Shown: piece by piece, positions 1 through 10,779 of the stretch
How the letters are laid out: the number at the start of each line of letters is the position of its first letter
How positions within the stretch are numbered: the first letter of the stretch is position 1
NCBI GenBank assembly: GCA_022113835.1
Contig: JAILWY010000014.1
Coordinates: forward strand, 9,797,501-9,861,500
DNA: 64,000 nucleotides
From: Atopsyche davidsoni
Taxonomy: Eukaryota > Arthropoda > Insecta > Trichoptera > Hydrobiosidae
Reading direction: 5' to 3'
Notes under the pieces: model-generated
Databases searched by the model: none
Seen by the model: the letters and a program-made list of their open reading frames with translations, nothing else
What the model was told of the DNA's origin: nothing
Position numbers and translations under genes: made by a program

Positions 1-6
1 CAAATT

Positions 7-243
7 TCAACCCTCTGGCGTGGACTTTATTGATCTATATTTTAGCCACCTGGGTGTTCTTATGAACAGCGCGTAAGATATATGACTTTTTGCGCTGACG
101 TTCTCCACGGGGATGAAGCCTTGATATCCGATCGAAATGCCTTCGATGAGGGTAGATAACGCAGGCTTCGCGTCACGATTACGCCGTGTCGTGTTTTCAG
201 GAATATTTTCGGCATCAACAGACGCACCAACTTGATAATAAAA
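7..243 (-). CDS. Putative 3'-terminal coding exon, protein unknown
   Basis: On the minus strand a frame stays open for 78 codons and ends in TGA at 7-9. It begins directly after a pyrimidine-rich stretch ending in CAG (244-246), a plausible splice acceptor, and the exon would start in phase 0. Base composition is clearly richer in G and C than the DNA to its right, as expected for an exon in an AT-rich genome. The predicted peptide starts FYYQVGAS, has a basic patch TRRNRD, and ends with the segment RTPRWLKYRSIKSTPEG. I recognise no domain, signal or catalytic motif. It could be the last exon of the minus-strand gene whose LDLa exon lies at 5639-5882. That exon ends in phase 1 and this one starts in phase 0, so at least one intervening exon would be needed and none was found. 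A transposon relic or conserved non-coding DNA are alternatives. Confidence 0.38.
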   Translation of the reverse strand, partial: FYYQVGASVDAENIPENTTRRNRDAKPALSTLIEGISIGYQGFIPVENVSAKSHISYALFIRTPRWLKYRSIKSTPEG

Positions 244-1250
244 CTGTCAACAAATAAATATGCGAGTATCTTCTTTTATTTTTCCTGACTCGAAATATTT
301 CATAATAATTATTTATCACAGACTTGAGTAAAACTAAACTTTTTTTGAACACACAAGCATCGGCTTTTCGTTTATTGCAAAAAAAAGTTTGAAGCAAAAA
401 ACATTTATTTACTAATAAAAAATAATGGAATTTTTTCTCATTTAAGTGTTCTTGCAAATGTAGTTTTGGTATATGTGGAAATTGAAATGAAGAAAATGTT
501 TCAGTAAAATGTGTTTTTTTATGGATTTTACTTAAATATTTTTATAACAAACTAACAATTACTCTCCCTATGATACTGCTATCTCGTGATTGTGGTTTTA
601 AAATAAGATCAAACATTATTTATGTAAGTATAATTCTTTTTGGGTATCGCTAGACCTTGTTTAAAATTTAAATTATCTGATTTTTTGACATTTAAAACCA
701 TAATATTCAAATCGAGTAATATCGATCAGCAATGATTTTTTAAATAACAGATTCATTAAATAGTTTTGATTATCCTAAATATGATTTCGATAATTTTGCA
801 ACAAAAAATAAATCTTTTTTATTTTTTTGTGAAAATCATTATATTGCTTTTTATATTAAGCGTACTCAAAAAACATATTAACTGTTTAGGTAATTTTAAA
901 AACGACACATTAAATACATAATGTATATATTTGCTAAAAACACTCAACAATTTTTTTAAATCTTGAGCGGTATATTTATTTGACTTGCTATTTATGTATG
1001 GAAAAATCGTGACGCCCACCGTTATCCTGTTATTATACGATAATATTTACGACACCTTGACGTGTATTATTATAAAAATCTTTTTAACTGTCGAAGTTCG
1101 ATCTTAAAAAAATTGTACCACTCTGCAAATCAATGATATATTATGTATCTCTTCTTTACGTGATAATAAATATTATATAAATTGTTGAAAAATAATGTAA
1201 AATACAACGTATTCTTATTTGAAATGATAATAATATCACTGTTGTTATTA
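244..1250. other. AT-rich stretch without visible gene
   Basis: Homopolymer-rich AT DNA. I see no convincing reading frame, RNA gene or repeat boundary here. Confidence 0.6.
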
Positions 1251-1261
1251 CAATTACAACT

Positions 1262-1558
1262 TTGCAACAGTCATCTCCTTCTTGTGAAGTTCAAAATTGC
1301 AATCATGGGCATACGTTAAGCTTAAACATGACAGAACCACAAAAAAATCCCAGAAAATATCATGTCTTCCACGGCACCAAACGGGGTGCAAAACTGCCTC
1401 CGATTTGCAGTAAACTCCTCCGAGATCATCTCAGGAATGGCCAAAGCTTCGGTGTAAATCTGCAGCCTTCCGCAGAGCCCGAGGCACAGAGGAACGATAA
1501 TATGTGGACAGAGTGTATCTTCATGGCACTAGAAAAGCGCAACGCCATTTCAATTTAA
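1262..1558 (+). other. Unassigned open frame of mixed composition
   Basis: A 98-codon plus-strand frame ends in TAA at 1556-1558. It has no ATG at its left end, and the bases before it end in CAACAG, so it could be an exon. The peptide is hydrophilic (segment HGTKRGAKLPPICSK) and matches no family I know. The opposite strand also carries a short ATG frame here. Composition is less AT-rich than the flanks. It may be an exon, an old transposon piece or a non-coding island. Confidence 0.15.
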
Positions 1559-1920
1559 CTGTCATGATTAAATTCAGTATACGTACGTGCTAACCATACA
1601 AAGCAAAAAAAAAACTTTTTGTATAAACTATTAATATATATTTTGGCTGTTTGGCTAGTTTGAATGCAGCTGGTTTATATTACATAAAATTGTCTATGTT
1701 ATGTGTGAATTCTCTCATTAATTTTATAAACCGTTATATTGGTTATCATTATGTAGAATATACAAAAGCCAACGGATTAGGAGAGTACGACCATTTTGGT
1801 TGATGAGTACTTACGTCTTTAGGAGCTTCTACAAGCTTTGTAATATCCTATCTGAAAGGTTAAGTAGATAGTACGGTGTCTCGTGGATAATTATTATGTT
1901 CTCTAGAATATTCAAACACT

Positions 1921-1974
1921 ATCGTTAATATCGTTACTGTCGTTACTATAGTTAATATCGCTACCATCGTTAGT
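1921..1974. repeat. 9-bp minisatellite, six units
   Basis: Six consecutive 9-base units of the form RTCGTTANT (ATCGTTAAT, ATCGTTACT, GTCGTTACT, ATAGTTAAT, ATCGCTACC, ATCGTTAGT) run without a gap. The period is exact while the units differ by one to three bases. Confidence 0.8.
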
Positions 1975-2270
1975 ATGGATGCTAGAGTTCACGGTATCCT
2001 CCGCAGCCACAGTTGCTCCAGGGCTGTATTCACAGTAAATCTGCGGCGGTCTCAACGCCATCGCATTTTCGTTTATGGCAACCGAGTTTTATTTTACCCC
2101 CGACAATGGAGCCCACGCGGCCGGGCCGGCAGCTCCAGGGTTCGGTTTCATGCATTTCGGAAGCCCCAGCCGCTTCCTAATGGCCTCACCTAGGCTAACC
2201 CTCTAAAGACCGTCTGCAGTTTCTAGCGGATCGTTGGTTCTTTAAGTTAGATCGGATTTCATGCATTGGG
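1975..2270. promoter_or_regulatory. GC-rich island, candidate cis-regulatory element
   Basis: A sharp rise in GC content after the 9-bp repeat, including the self-complementary run GGCCGGGCCGGC. A 72-codon plus-strand frame starts at 1975 but has no recognisable domain. I read the island as non-coding regulatory DNA; this is inferred from composition only. Confidence 0.25.
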
Positions 2271-2594
2271 TGTAGTAAACGGGCATTTCAGAGTAAATTT
2301 TGTTTTTCAATAAAACAATAACACTGTTGCGTAGATATTATACGATTACTCTAGTATCTAGTCCGAGAGATATATTTACAGATTATTTTATTAATTTGTT
2401 GTTGTTCAACGCTACAACGTTTTATAAATATGCTTCGAAAAGTTTAAACACAGTCTTGAGCAACCTTACCATAATTTCAAATCAAAATAAAAAAAATAAC
2501 AACCCCAAACAACGTATAATTTAAAGGAGTTTAAAATAAATAAATAATTTATCTCTATATTATATCATAACAAGGAAATTTTCTTTAAGAATAT

Positions 2595-2850
2595 ATATTT
2601 TTGAGAAAAATACTTGAGTGATTCTCCCCATGTTCGTTTTTATTTGTGACCGGTTTCGCCAACCTTTCACGTTGGCATTATCAAACAAAGTGAGATTTTT
2701 ATATAATAATAAGCAATTAGGTAAACAATTGTTAGAGGGAGAGGTTGTTGGAAAGAGAGGAAAGAGAATCACTCAAGTATTTTGCTCAAAAATATTAAAA
2801 TGGAATTCCACCAAGTGCTCTCTGTCAAAAATATTGAATTTCTCATAAGA
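2595..2850 (+). repeat. Inverted-repeat-bearing dispersed repeat, copy 1
   Basis: Two 29-base arms at 2595-2623 and 2767-2795 are reverse complements with a single mismatch; their core is AATACTTGAGTGATT. Between them is GGTTTCGCCAACCTTTC plus about 100 bases unique to this copy. To the right of the second arm, about 50 bases are shared with the copy at 50.7-50.9 kb, which lies in the opposite orientation. The inverted repeat is therefore internal to the element, not its terminus. This suggests a non-autonomous DNA element or fold-back repeat; superfamily unknown. Confidence 0.75.
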
Positions 2851-2999
2851 ATATATGTATGATTTAAGTAAATTTTATTTACATTGTTATTCCTAACATT
2901 ATACGATACAAACATTAAAACTATACAAACTTGAAAAAAACCAAACGCAAGAGAGCAGTATGACACTACTAAAGGCAATAAAAAGTCTTGAAAGCCAGT

Positions 3000-3220
3000 C
3001 CCTAGCTAGTGCTAACTGCAGCCAAGTACCCTAGTGCTGCACTGTACCCGGTATGGAGTGAGCATATAATTACACTTGGAGCTATTGTTCGCGGAGCACT
3101 GCGCCGGTCACGGGGTGGAGCAATTATCGAATGGGGTGCGATCGTATGGAATAGTTTCTCCGTGTTCAAAGGGAGGCTGTGACGGCAGTATGCTCTGTGC
3201 AAAATATATAATTGCATTAT
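3000..3220. promoter_or_regulatory. GC-rich island with homeodomain and NK2-like words
   Basis: A GC-richer block. TAATTA at 3067-3072 is followed at once by CACTTGG at 3073-3079, an NK2-type homeodomain word. No convincing frame. Candidate enhancer by composition and motif content only. Confidence 0.25.
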
Positions 3221-3409
3221 GTTTGAGTGCACACAATTAACAGAATATACAGATTAAAAATTTAAAAAGCCATGTTTTTAAAAATCACAAAAATAAATAA
3301 TATCGAAAGAAAAGTAATGATCAAAGTGTTTGAACTCATTTAAATATATTTTTTAATATGTGGTATTTTATTGAATAATAATTATGTTTTTAAATGGTTA
3401 ATTACCAAA

Positions 3410-3690
3410 TCTTTAAAAAAGCTATAAAACCTCCCCCGAGTATGAAATGTGGCGTCGAATATTAAAACCACAATCAAAATGCTTAATCGTCTAAATTTCA
3501 AAGAAGCGTCATAAAGAGGCGGGAGGGGGAGGGCAGAAAAGAAGAAGAGGCCCCGAGCATTAGCCATAATGACGTCATCAATAATTACAGAACACCGACA
3601 CCCCCGCAAGATGCTCGTTACTGGTGACATTTGAGAAACGGTGGCAGGCCGTAGGTAAGGGTGGGAATTTATACGCACTTTAAAAGTCAC
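3410..3690. promoter_or_regulatory. GC-rich island with perfect CRE palindrome
   Basis: The block contains the full cAMP-response element TGACGTCA at 3570-3577, followed by AATAATTA. It also has a purine-rich run. A 102-codon minus-strand frame crosses it but shows no domain and runs into AT-rich DNA. Candidate regulatory module. Confidence 0.3.
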
Positions 3691-3954
3691 TCTTAAGACT
3701 GAATAAATGGTGTGAACGCATGAAACGTAGCTGGTGGGATGTGATCTTGATCAGGGGATTTTTGTATATAAACACTTAACTTTTGAAGGATTGATGACAT
3801 CAAATTGTCATTACTTATATATCATTTAGTGTATAAACAATAAATGTAATGGTTTGTAGTTTCAGCTTCAACTGATTACTGAAGTCATTATTTGCTGTGT
3901 GCATCTCAAAGCTTAGCATGGAATGGAATGTATGTCGCCTTTGCGCGATATTAA

Positions 3955-4329
3955 CACCACAACAACACCCACAGCGGCACTAAGATTGGCATCGACAGCG
4001 GAATTACAGGCTTTCGGAGGAATTCGGGATTCCGGATTAGTGATTGTGTTTGCATTTTGGACGTATATATTGCAATCCATGCCCTCGTAAATACAGCAGC
4101 AACTGTTCATAGCTCCCTACTTTACGATTTCAACAGATTTTATATCAAAGTTTTTGATTTTGGATTTCTGCAGCACGATTATGTTACTGACGCTGTCGAA
4201 AACGGTCGCGTACTGCCGTCAGCAAGTATGATGGTATTGTTACGTTTTAGCAGTAGTTTGAAAAACGAAGACTACAGAACGCTAGCAAACAAAATAGGAT
4301 CGATGGAAGCGGACTTTCAAATGTTCTAG
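3955..4329 (+). CDS. Unidentified 124-codon open frame between 12-bp direct repeats
   Basis: From the TAA at 3952-3954 to the TAG at 4327-4329 the plus strand is open for 124 codons without an ATG near its left end. The composition looks protein-like, with a mixed hydrophobic and polar peptide (segments GFRRNSGFRISDC and SSLKNEDYRTLANKIGS). A CAG at 3972-3974 could be a splice acceptor. About 85 bases after the stop there is AATAAATAAA. The whole block is bracketed by identical 12-base direct repeats CTGAAGTCATTA at 3879-3890 and 4386-4397, which look like a target-site duplication. No inverted termini and no poly(A) tail are visible. I recognise no family. It may be a retroposed or transposon-derived fragment, or a genuine exon. 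Confidence 0.3.
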   Translation, partial: HHNNTHSGTKIGIDSGITGFRRNSGFRISDCVCILDVYIAIHALVNTAATVHSSLLYDFNRFYIKVFDFGFLQHDYVTDAVENGRVLPSASMMVLLRFSSSLKNEDYRTLANKIGSMEADFQMF

Positions 4330-4450
4330 AAGCTTCTAGATGCATCGCCAAGCCATTCTTCAGTGTTTAAACGGCCGTCGTCTGGCTGAAGTCATTACAC
4401 CATTTTGAATAAATAAATATAAATATTTGTGAAAATAAATACTCTTTTAA

Positions 4451-4895
4451 CACACTAAAGGCGGGGCGGGTACTAGTACCTGTTTTGCGGACCGATGTCT
4501 AAAAGCAGGGCGCGTATTAATACCTTTTTAATTGTGTTTACTCTAAAAGCGGCAGAAGGTCATTATACTCTTTAGGTTTACAGCTCGTAATGTTTGTTTA
4601 GACTCGTCAACGTTACTTCTACCAATACTGTCCAGTGATTCTTAACAAAGTGACAATGAAGAAGTGGAGTGGTCAGAGAATGATAATCCTCCAATTATTG
4701 AACAATTTTTAGGACAAAGTGGTTTTGTTGTGATGCCAAGTAATCCGCAAAGTGTGTAAGAAGTGGTTTAACTTTTTATAGAAAACGATTTATTCGACTA
4801 CATGCAAATCAAAGAGTGTATAGACTAGATTTCATATACGATTTTGCCCGCTAGGCACACCAGTTTAGTCAATTTGGTTACCCGCTTAAAGTGTG
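4451..4895 (+). mobile_element. Non-autonomous piggyBac-like element with TTAA target sites
   Basis: The element begins CACACTAAAGGCGGG and ends CCCGCTTAAAGTGTG, which are imperfect inverted termini, and is flanked on both sides by TTAA (4447-4450 and 4896-4899), the hallmark piggyBac target duplication. Inside, the plus strand encodes an acidic stretch (DNEEVEWSEND) followed by IIEQFLGQSGFVV. After a frame shift and stop comes LFIENDLFDYM, resembling the N-terminal part of piggyBac/PGBD transposases. The catalytic DDD region is absent. This is an internally deleted derivative that could only have moved with a transposase supplied in trans. Confidence 0.85.
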
Positions 4896-4950
4896 TTAAT
4901 TATGGACCCGACCCGTTACAGTATTTACTATAAATATAATTGGAGGGGGG

Positions 4951-4966
4951 GGTTAGGTTAGGTTAG
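4951..4966 (+). repeat. Three GGTTA units (telomere-type TTAGG motif)
   Basis: GGTTAGGTTAGGTTAG follows a run of eight G. TTAGG is the common insect telomeric unit, but three units in interior sequence are not evidence of a telomere. They directly precede the GC-rich retroelement-like segment at 4967-5490. Confidence 0.8.
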
Positions 4967-5490
4967 TGGTACGCGGGGTGCGAAGCCGGACTCAGACCTC
5001 CTCGTAGTGCACCCTGGGAACAGTCGGGCGAGACAGTTGAATAGTCCCCGACTGAACCGCCCTGCTGCTGCTAACCTGAGACGCAACCGGGTTCTCCATA
5101 CAAAACGCCTCAATGGATGGAGACTCAGCCGCATCAGGGAGCCTCCCCAGCGATTCAAATCGTTGGGGCCTGTCGCGCAGCACGGGCAGATTGCCCCGAC
5201 TCGAGAAGGCCCGACGTGCGCTGAGGCTCCCGGGCAGTGGTTCGCCCAGATGCGAGAATTGCATCTTCCGGACCTACCGCATCCCAGCAGCAGGAACCGA
5301 AGACCAAGAAAGAGGAGTTACAGCCGCGACAAGGAGTGCGGAACAGACCCGGAGAAAGGCCTAAGGAGGCATAAGGAGGGGACAGCGCGAAACGTGCGGG
5401 TTACTTCTCCCATCCGCACGTGGAGGCGCCGAGGAGGCGAAACCCCTTCCCCGGCAGACAAGAAGAAAGTCCTTGGAGGACACGGGAGCA
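4967..5490 (+). mobile_element. GC-rich retroelement-like fragment, possibly LINE 5' region
   Basis: This block is far more GC-rich than its surroundings and starts immediately after the GGTTA units. Overlapping open frames occupy it. One starts at an ATG at 5113 (MDGDSAASGSLPSD, ending in TAA at 5362-5364); another, Arg- and Pro-rich, runs 5007-5549 without a clean ATG. The composition resembles the leader and gag-like ORF1 of R1-clade LINEs, some of which insert into TTAGG repeats. No zinc knuckle, endonuclease or reverse transcriptase is present, so the assignment is inference. It would lie in intron 1 of the LDLa gene if that gene extends leftward. Confidence 0.35.
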
Positions 5491-5638
5491 AAGTTTTTTG
5501 TTCATGTATTGCATTTTATATGTTTTTCTCTTTTCTCATCCCCGAATAAAGGATACGCTCCCGCAACCGGAAGATTCCTAGAAAGCTTCCTCGGGTGCGG
5601 GGTGCAAATGCCACAAAACAAAAAAAAGTAGTACTTAC

Positions 5639-5882
5639 GTGAGCAGTATCTCGGCTCGTCGCTCTTGTCGCCGCAGTCGTCCTCCCCGTCGCAGTACTTG
5701 TCCAGAGCCACGCACTGGCCGGTGTCGCAGTAAAGCTCGCTGAGACGACACGGGGCGATGGCGAGGGCCGAGGCCGCGTCTTGCCCGTCCAGCAGCTCCT
5801 CGCTGGCCCAGCTCCTCTGGGCGCACACCGCGAGCAACGCCAAGCCCACGGACACCGACGCCACGCCGCGACGGAGAGACAT
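5639..5882 (-). CDS. First coding exon of a secreted or membrane LDLa-domain protein
   Basis: On the minus strand ATG (5880-5882) opens a frame encoding a hydrophobic signal peptide (about residues 1-27, core VGLALLAVCA). A complete LDL-receptor class A domain follows at about residues 45-80. The six cysteines are at 45, 52, 57, 64, 70 and 80, and the acidic calcium-binding loop is DGEDDCGDKSDE at 65-76. The exon ends at 5639, followed on the minus strand by GTAAGT (5633-5638), a consensus splice donor. The intron is in phase 1, usual for LDLa modules. Coding past that point reaches a stop only in low-complexity sequence, so the splice is real in my reading. A GTG codon precedes the ATG and is not the start. 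Later exons must lie to the left. LDLa modules bind ligands in receptors, matrix proteins and modular proteases; which class this belongs to cannot be told from one exon. Confidence 0.85.
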
Positions 5883-5885
5883 CAC

Positions 5886-8800
5886 TTCTATATAACCTTC
5901 CAGTTATATTTAGAATATCCGTGTTTATTACAAAGTCATTTTTTGCTGCTTTATCACTTTGTGTTGCAAATTTTTATTTTGCTCTATAAACCATATAATT
6001 GTGCGCACTTATAAATCACATTTTTGTATAATTCAGCGCATACATTTTTATTTTTCAAAATGTAAAACTTTGATATTTTACTGTTTTACAAGCCACGTGA
6101 GTTTGTTTGTGTTACTGCATCTGAAAGAAAACAAAACATATATTTAAAAAAATATTCTGAAATATGATTAGAATTTCAATATATTTGTGCTAGCTAATTG
6201 TATTTTTGGTATTCACAAACAATTTTCAGCATCAGATGAGATAACCATCATACTAATAACAGTACTTTGGGGGATGATAACATAGAACATATTATAAGGC
6301 TACACCGCTAAGCACAACAGCTAATAGCATTTTGTCACGCAAGTTTTTTGTTCTCAACAATTTGCAAACTCAAAGAGGCAGCGAAAAAACTTCACGAAAA
6401 AAACCTTCGAATAAAAATAATCAACTTTAAAAAAATATGAGAAAAGAAAGTAAAATTTAATAAAAATACGACATTTATCAGGTTAAGTAATTAAAATAAA
6501 ATCTTTTTATCCATGAATAGAATACAATATAGACATTGTAGTTCACAAAACAGAATCTTGTCAAAATTAACGTTATGGATACAATTTTCTTTTTAAAGTT
6601 TTATTCAAAATCTTTATTATATTTTAGATCTCTTTGAATTTTAAATTCATCAAATAACTCTATTCACTATGAATAAGAACCATTAAGCTGTGAATTTTTT
6701 TAAATCAATTTAAATGTTTGCAATGATTTCAAGCAAAGTGAAGTAAATTAAGATTGAGGTTATATAAATACGCAAGATAAACTTTCATGTGAAAAGCTTT
6801 ATTTTATAGAAAAAAAACGTATTTATAAATTATTTTTTATTGTCAAAAAAATTTGAGGTATATATATGGACACAGCCTTGGTGATTAAAAAAAATCCCGA
6901 ATGTGGAGCATTAATGCGGCATACTGGATTCCCATATTAAAATTTCAATTACATCTTGTATGTCATTTATATTTCAATTTCACCGTTCACGTGAACAGAA
7001 ATAGGATTTTAAAATAAACCACGGCGTCCACGACAGAAAAAAGATTCACTACATCACTCTACACATTCAAAATAGTCGCAGCTTTTAATTAGAAATGTGA
7101 AATAACCCCGGGACTTGCACTGCGGGCGGTCGCGGAAGAGGCAGAAGAAGTTATGAAATTCAGATTAAAATTAATTGATAGCATCGCTTCTAAAATTATA
7201 CAGTACTTGTTTCCTACTTGTGGTGTATGAAATCGCATTAGGAAAGTTAGCAAATCAGAGAAACTGCTCGGGACTCCGTTGCTGTTTACGTTATATAATG
7301 CAGCGAAGGATTGTTTTATTGTGTTATGAAATACAATTCAGATTGTTTTAATTAAAAACCTTCCGCTTTCTGTAGATTTCATAGGGTAATAAAAATTCTT
7401 AAATATTCTCAGATGATTCTCATCTGTTTAACTTAAGGTACTACCTGTTTTATTTCAAACACTTCCGATGTACGAAATTGTGTTTATTTTTTTTCTTATT
7501 TTTCCTCAATGAAAATACGATACAAATGCAGTAGATTACAACGGGCTTTTAGATTTAGGGGATTAAAGAAGTTGCGGGGTTGTATGTATAAATCTATGAA
7601 GATGCAGTTAGTATATATATTTTTTTCATAGACACAAAACAGTTTTAAACTTAACTTAAAAAAAAAAAATAGTATAACAACTAGTTTTTCGTTTTCTTGA
7701 AATAATCAAACGTCTGTAAACCTCAAGAAAAACAAATTCCTCCAAGAAACTATCTTACCCATCTTTTTCGCATAATTTATAGCCCATTTATTCAAATAAT
7801 TTTAAATTGAATTCATTTATTAATATACAAAATTTTACTCTTTCATAAACCTGACAATTAATAACTCAGTAGCTTCAAACGTGATTAATGTCCTTTCGAT
7901 ACGATCAGTTCATATCTGCAAACTATAAACAATAAAAACACGCAAATAACAATAGCAGTGGAGTTATAAATCATGATTGTGCTAATTTAGCATCTACCTG
8001 CATTGAACTTATCAATTATTCCAAACATGTACGCCAGCTCGACGATTCGCACCGCGTGCAATTTTTATATTGCATTTTTGCCACACGCAGCAATAACGAA
8101 AAAATTCATTAACGCTTGAATTCGAACAATGCTTTAAGCTCTATGTGTAAAATACCAATCTGTGATATATTTTTTTGCACCTAAATTTACACCAAGCTCT
8201 GTTGGAGTGACTTCGAAATAAAGGACTATTTTTCCAATTTGTTTTGCATTGATAGCGATACATTTATTTCGCTGTTCGATATTAAAACCGCAGTTATTTT
8301 TATCTGTGACGATTTGCTGAATTTCGTGCCATTTGTATTTTATCTGGATGCCATGCCAATTTTAATATTTTCATTTCATCTGCAAGGAACTTTTCGAATC
8401 TCAATCTGTATTCGCAAACATTGAAAGATCATTATAATTAATCTCAAATACACATTTTATTTTTTTTCCATTTTGTTTTATATTTGAACTTGCATCTTTC
8501 AACAAAATTAAACTGATAAAATAAAAAAATTATTTAAGCCCCAGTATTGCTGTTAAGTTAAATTTACTAACTTTTCAAATAAAATCAAGTGTTGAATAAA
8601 ATGCTTAGTTGTATAATAATTTCTCCATTCAAGCGGCAATATATTAAATCTCATTACTGCATATCTATTCAGTGAGTATAATAAAATAATAACCACAGCA
8701 AAAACGATATTCAATGGCTATCGAATTTCCATTACATGCTGTCTATCGGCGATTGTAAATTTTAATTATTAATGCATAAATATTTCCTTTGATATCAATT

Positions 8801-9295
8801 TCAAAACAAATAGGTAATTTTAGAATATTCTATTATATTAAGTTTATTATATAAAAGTTTCGTATTGAAAAATCTGTCTAATCAGAAAGAAGGATAAATC
8901 AAAATGATTTTGCTAACGTAACTTTATTCTAGTGAATATTTTACAATTTTAGGAATTACCAAACATTTGATGATACAAAATTTATATTATAAAGTCTATT
9001 TGAATAGCTAATTATTGTCAAATAACTAAACGATTAAATACAATTGCTTTGATAATACTAAAAAAATATATATATTTAAACGTAACTTGCTCAGAACGAT
9101 ACAAGTAACATAATAGTGAAATAAACTACCCTATACATAAAACAAAAAGAATCTCTGAAAAATAATATCAAGTTTTCTTAAATTCTGAAAATACGTAAAA
9201 CATTACGGGGGTAGTTCTTTCAGTGACGGGAATAATGTGTCACTTACATCTTAGCTAAGAACACTCGTGAATATTACGAATTTATTTTCAATATA
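5886..9295. other. AT-rich intergenic DNA upstream of the LDLa exon
   Basis: Mostly AT-rich with homopolymers and no supported gene. A small GC-richer patch at about 7015-7150 contains TTTTAATTAGAAATG and could be regulatory. I see no RNA gene or transposon terminus. Confidence 0.5.
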
Positions 9296-9299
9296 TTTC

Positions 9300-9665
9300 T
9301 GTCAGAGCGGCGCCCCCGCCTCCGGCATTTCAGGATTTTTCTCCGTTTTCATATTGGACCCGGTCTCGCGGGGAAAGTTTCAGGAAAACGAAGTGTAACC
9401 GCGAAAAAGAAACGAAAAACGGGGAGAAAAAAAAAAAAAAAAAACGAATCTTCACGATGGATTTAGCTGCCGAATTTCTTTTCGCGGAAATAACAATAAT
9501 CCGCAGACTTTGCGATCCTTTTCTTCGTCTAGGCGCGAAGGCTGGCGACTGTCAGGTGTGGCGTGTGTTACAACGACTTGCTTATTTGCCTTTCTTGCGA
9601 TGAAATTTGTTTTCTTGATTATACGCGAGGCTGATCGATCGATTCCGAGCATGGGGCGTTTTTTG
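9300..9665. promoter_or_regulatory. GC-rich island, candidate cis-regulatory element
   Basis: The GC rise begins at GAGCGGCGCCCCCGCCTCCG and contains an A-run at about 9426-9442. Frames on both strands are short and without domains. Candidate non-coding element. Confidence 0.25.
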
Positions 9666-9959
9666 CAGCATCAAAATAAAATCGACTGAATATGGAATTT
9701 GCTTAGCAGTCAAAAATAAGCTAATTTACTTTATTGTCAAGTGTTCAAAATATAATTAGTCCATTATAATTGGTGGTTGTTCTCCTTGCCTTGTGCAATG
9801 TTTCAACACTAATCACTAGTCGTCTGTAAGCACTACGTATCGTAGTATGTTTATACTACTAGAACGACTGCAAATTTATTGCATTTTAGAGAGTATCGGA
9901 TTTCATAGACTTTTAAAGCTTTTTTTTGTGTTGTGTCAGGTTGAAAAGTATGTATCGAG

Positions 9960-10215
9960 TTCGGAGTCACCCTGTACACAATGCATATGAACCGACGACA
10001 CATAAGGAACAGGTTGATTAATGAACCCGTCCCCAGTGCGACAGAGCAATTCCAAGACGGCCTGCGGTGCACCCGAGCCGTGACGTCACGGCGCCTGCAG
10101 TGTAATGCAGTTAGAACGTTAATTCCCATTGCAATTTTCCGCGGCTGCAATTACATCTGCTAAATTCAGAATGCCTCCCCCGCCCCCTGACCGACCCACC
10201 TCGGCGAAAGTAGGG
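9960..10215. promoter_or_regulatory. GC-rich island with a second perfect CRE
   Basis: TGACGTCA occurs at 10081-10088, followed by CGGCGCC. Further on is GTTAATTCCCATTGCAATTTTCC, then a C-rich run (CCTCCCCCGCCCCCTG). Frames crossing it on both strands look like by-products of composition. Candidate enhancer or promoter. Confidence 0.28.
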
Positions 10216-10779
10216 TTGCCAGGTTTCGCCGCGTAAAATATGAGATTGTAAAAATTTAATTTCGTTTGCCAGAAATGAAATTCATATGTTTTTAAACGTT
10301 TAATTTTAAAGTTAGTCAATACTTGCACGCCGTAATGTAACTAAGCTTTACAATTTTTTTTTGACTAAAATTTGACTAGAAATTTAAACGTACTATTTAT
10401 TAAAATCAAAATATTATATAAGCACTTAAATATTAATTTAAGTAATGCATACCAACATAAAATAAAGCCAATTATCATTACTGATAATACACCAAATGTG
10501 ATGTTTAAAAAGACGTCACCAGTATGAATTATCTAGTATTGTAATACAAATATTAAGTATTGAAACAAAAATATAACTGAATGTTTAAAATAATGTAATT
10601 TTGAGTAAACTATAAAATTTTCTTCGCTGCATTTTGACGCTGCAGATAACTGAAGATACAATAAATAATAAAATAAAAAAATCTTTACAGCGTCAATTAT
10701 ATCAGCATAAAAAATATAATAAACGCACCAGCCCCGGTAGTCCCCAGAATCTGTCCCGAGTAATAAAGAAGATTGCAAT

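Noticed and set aside
4951..4966. Telomere
   Set aside because: Only three GGTTA units inside unique sequence; a telomere would show long arrays at a chromosome end.
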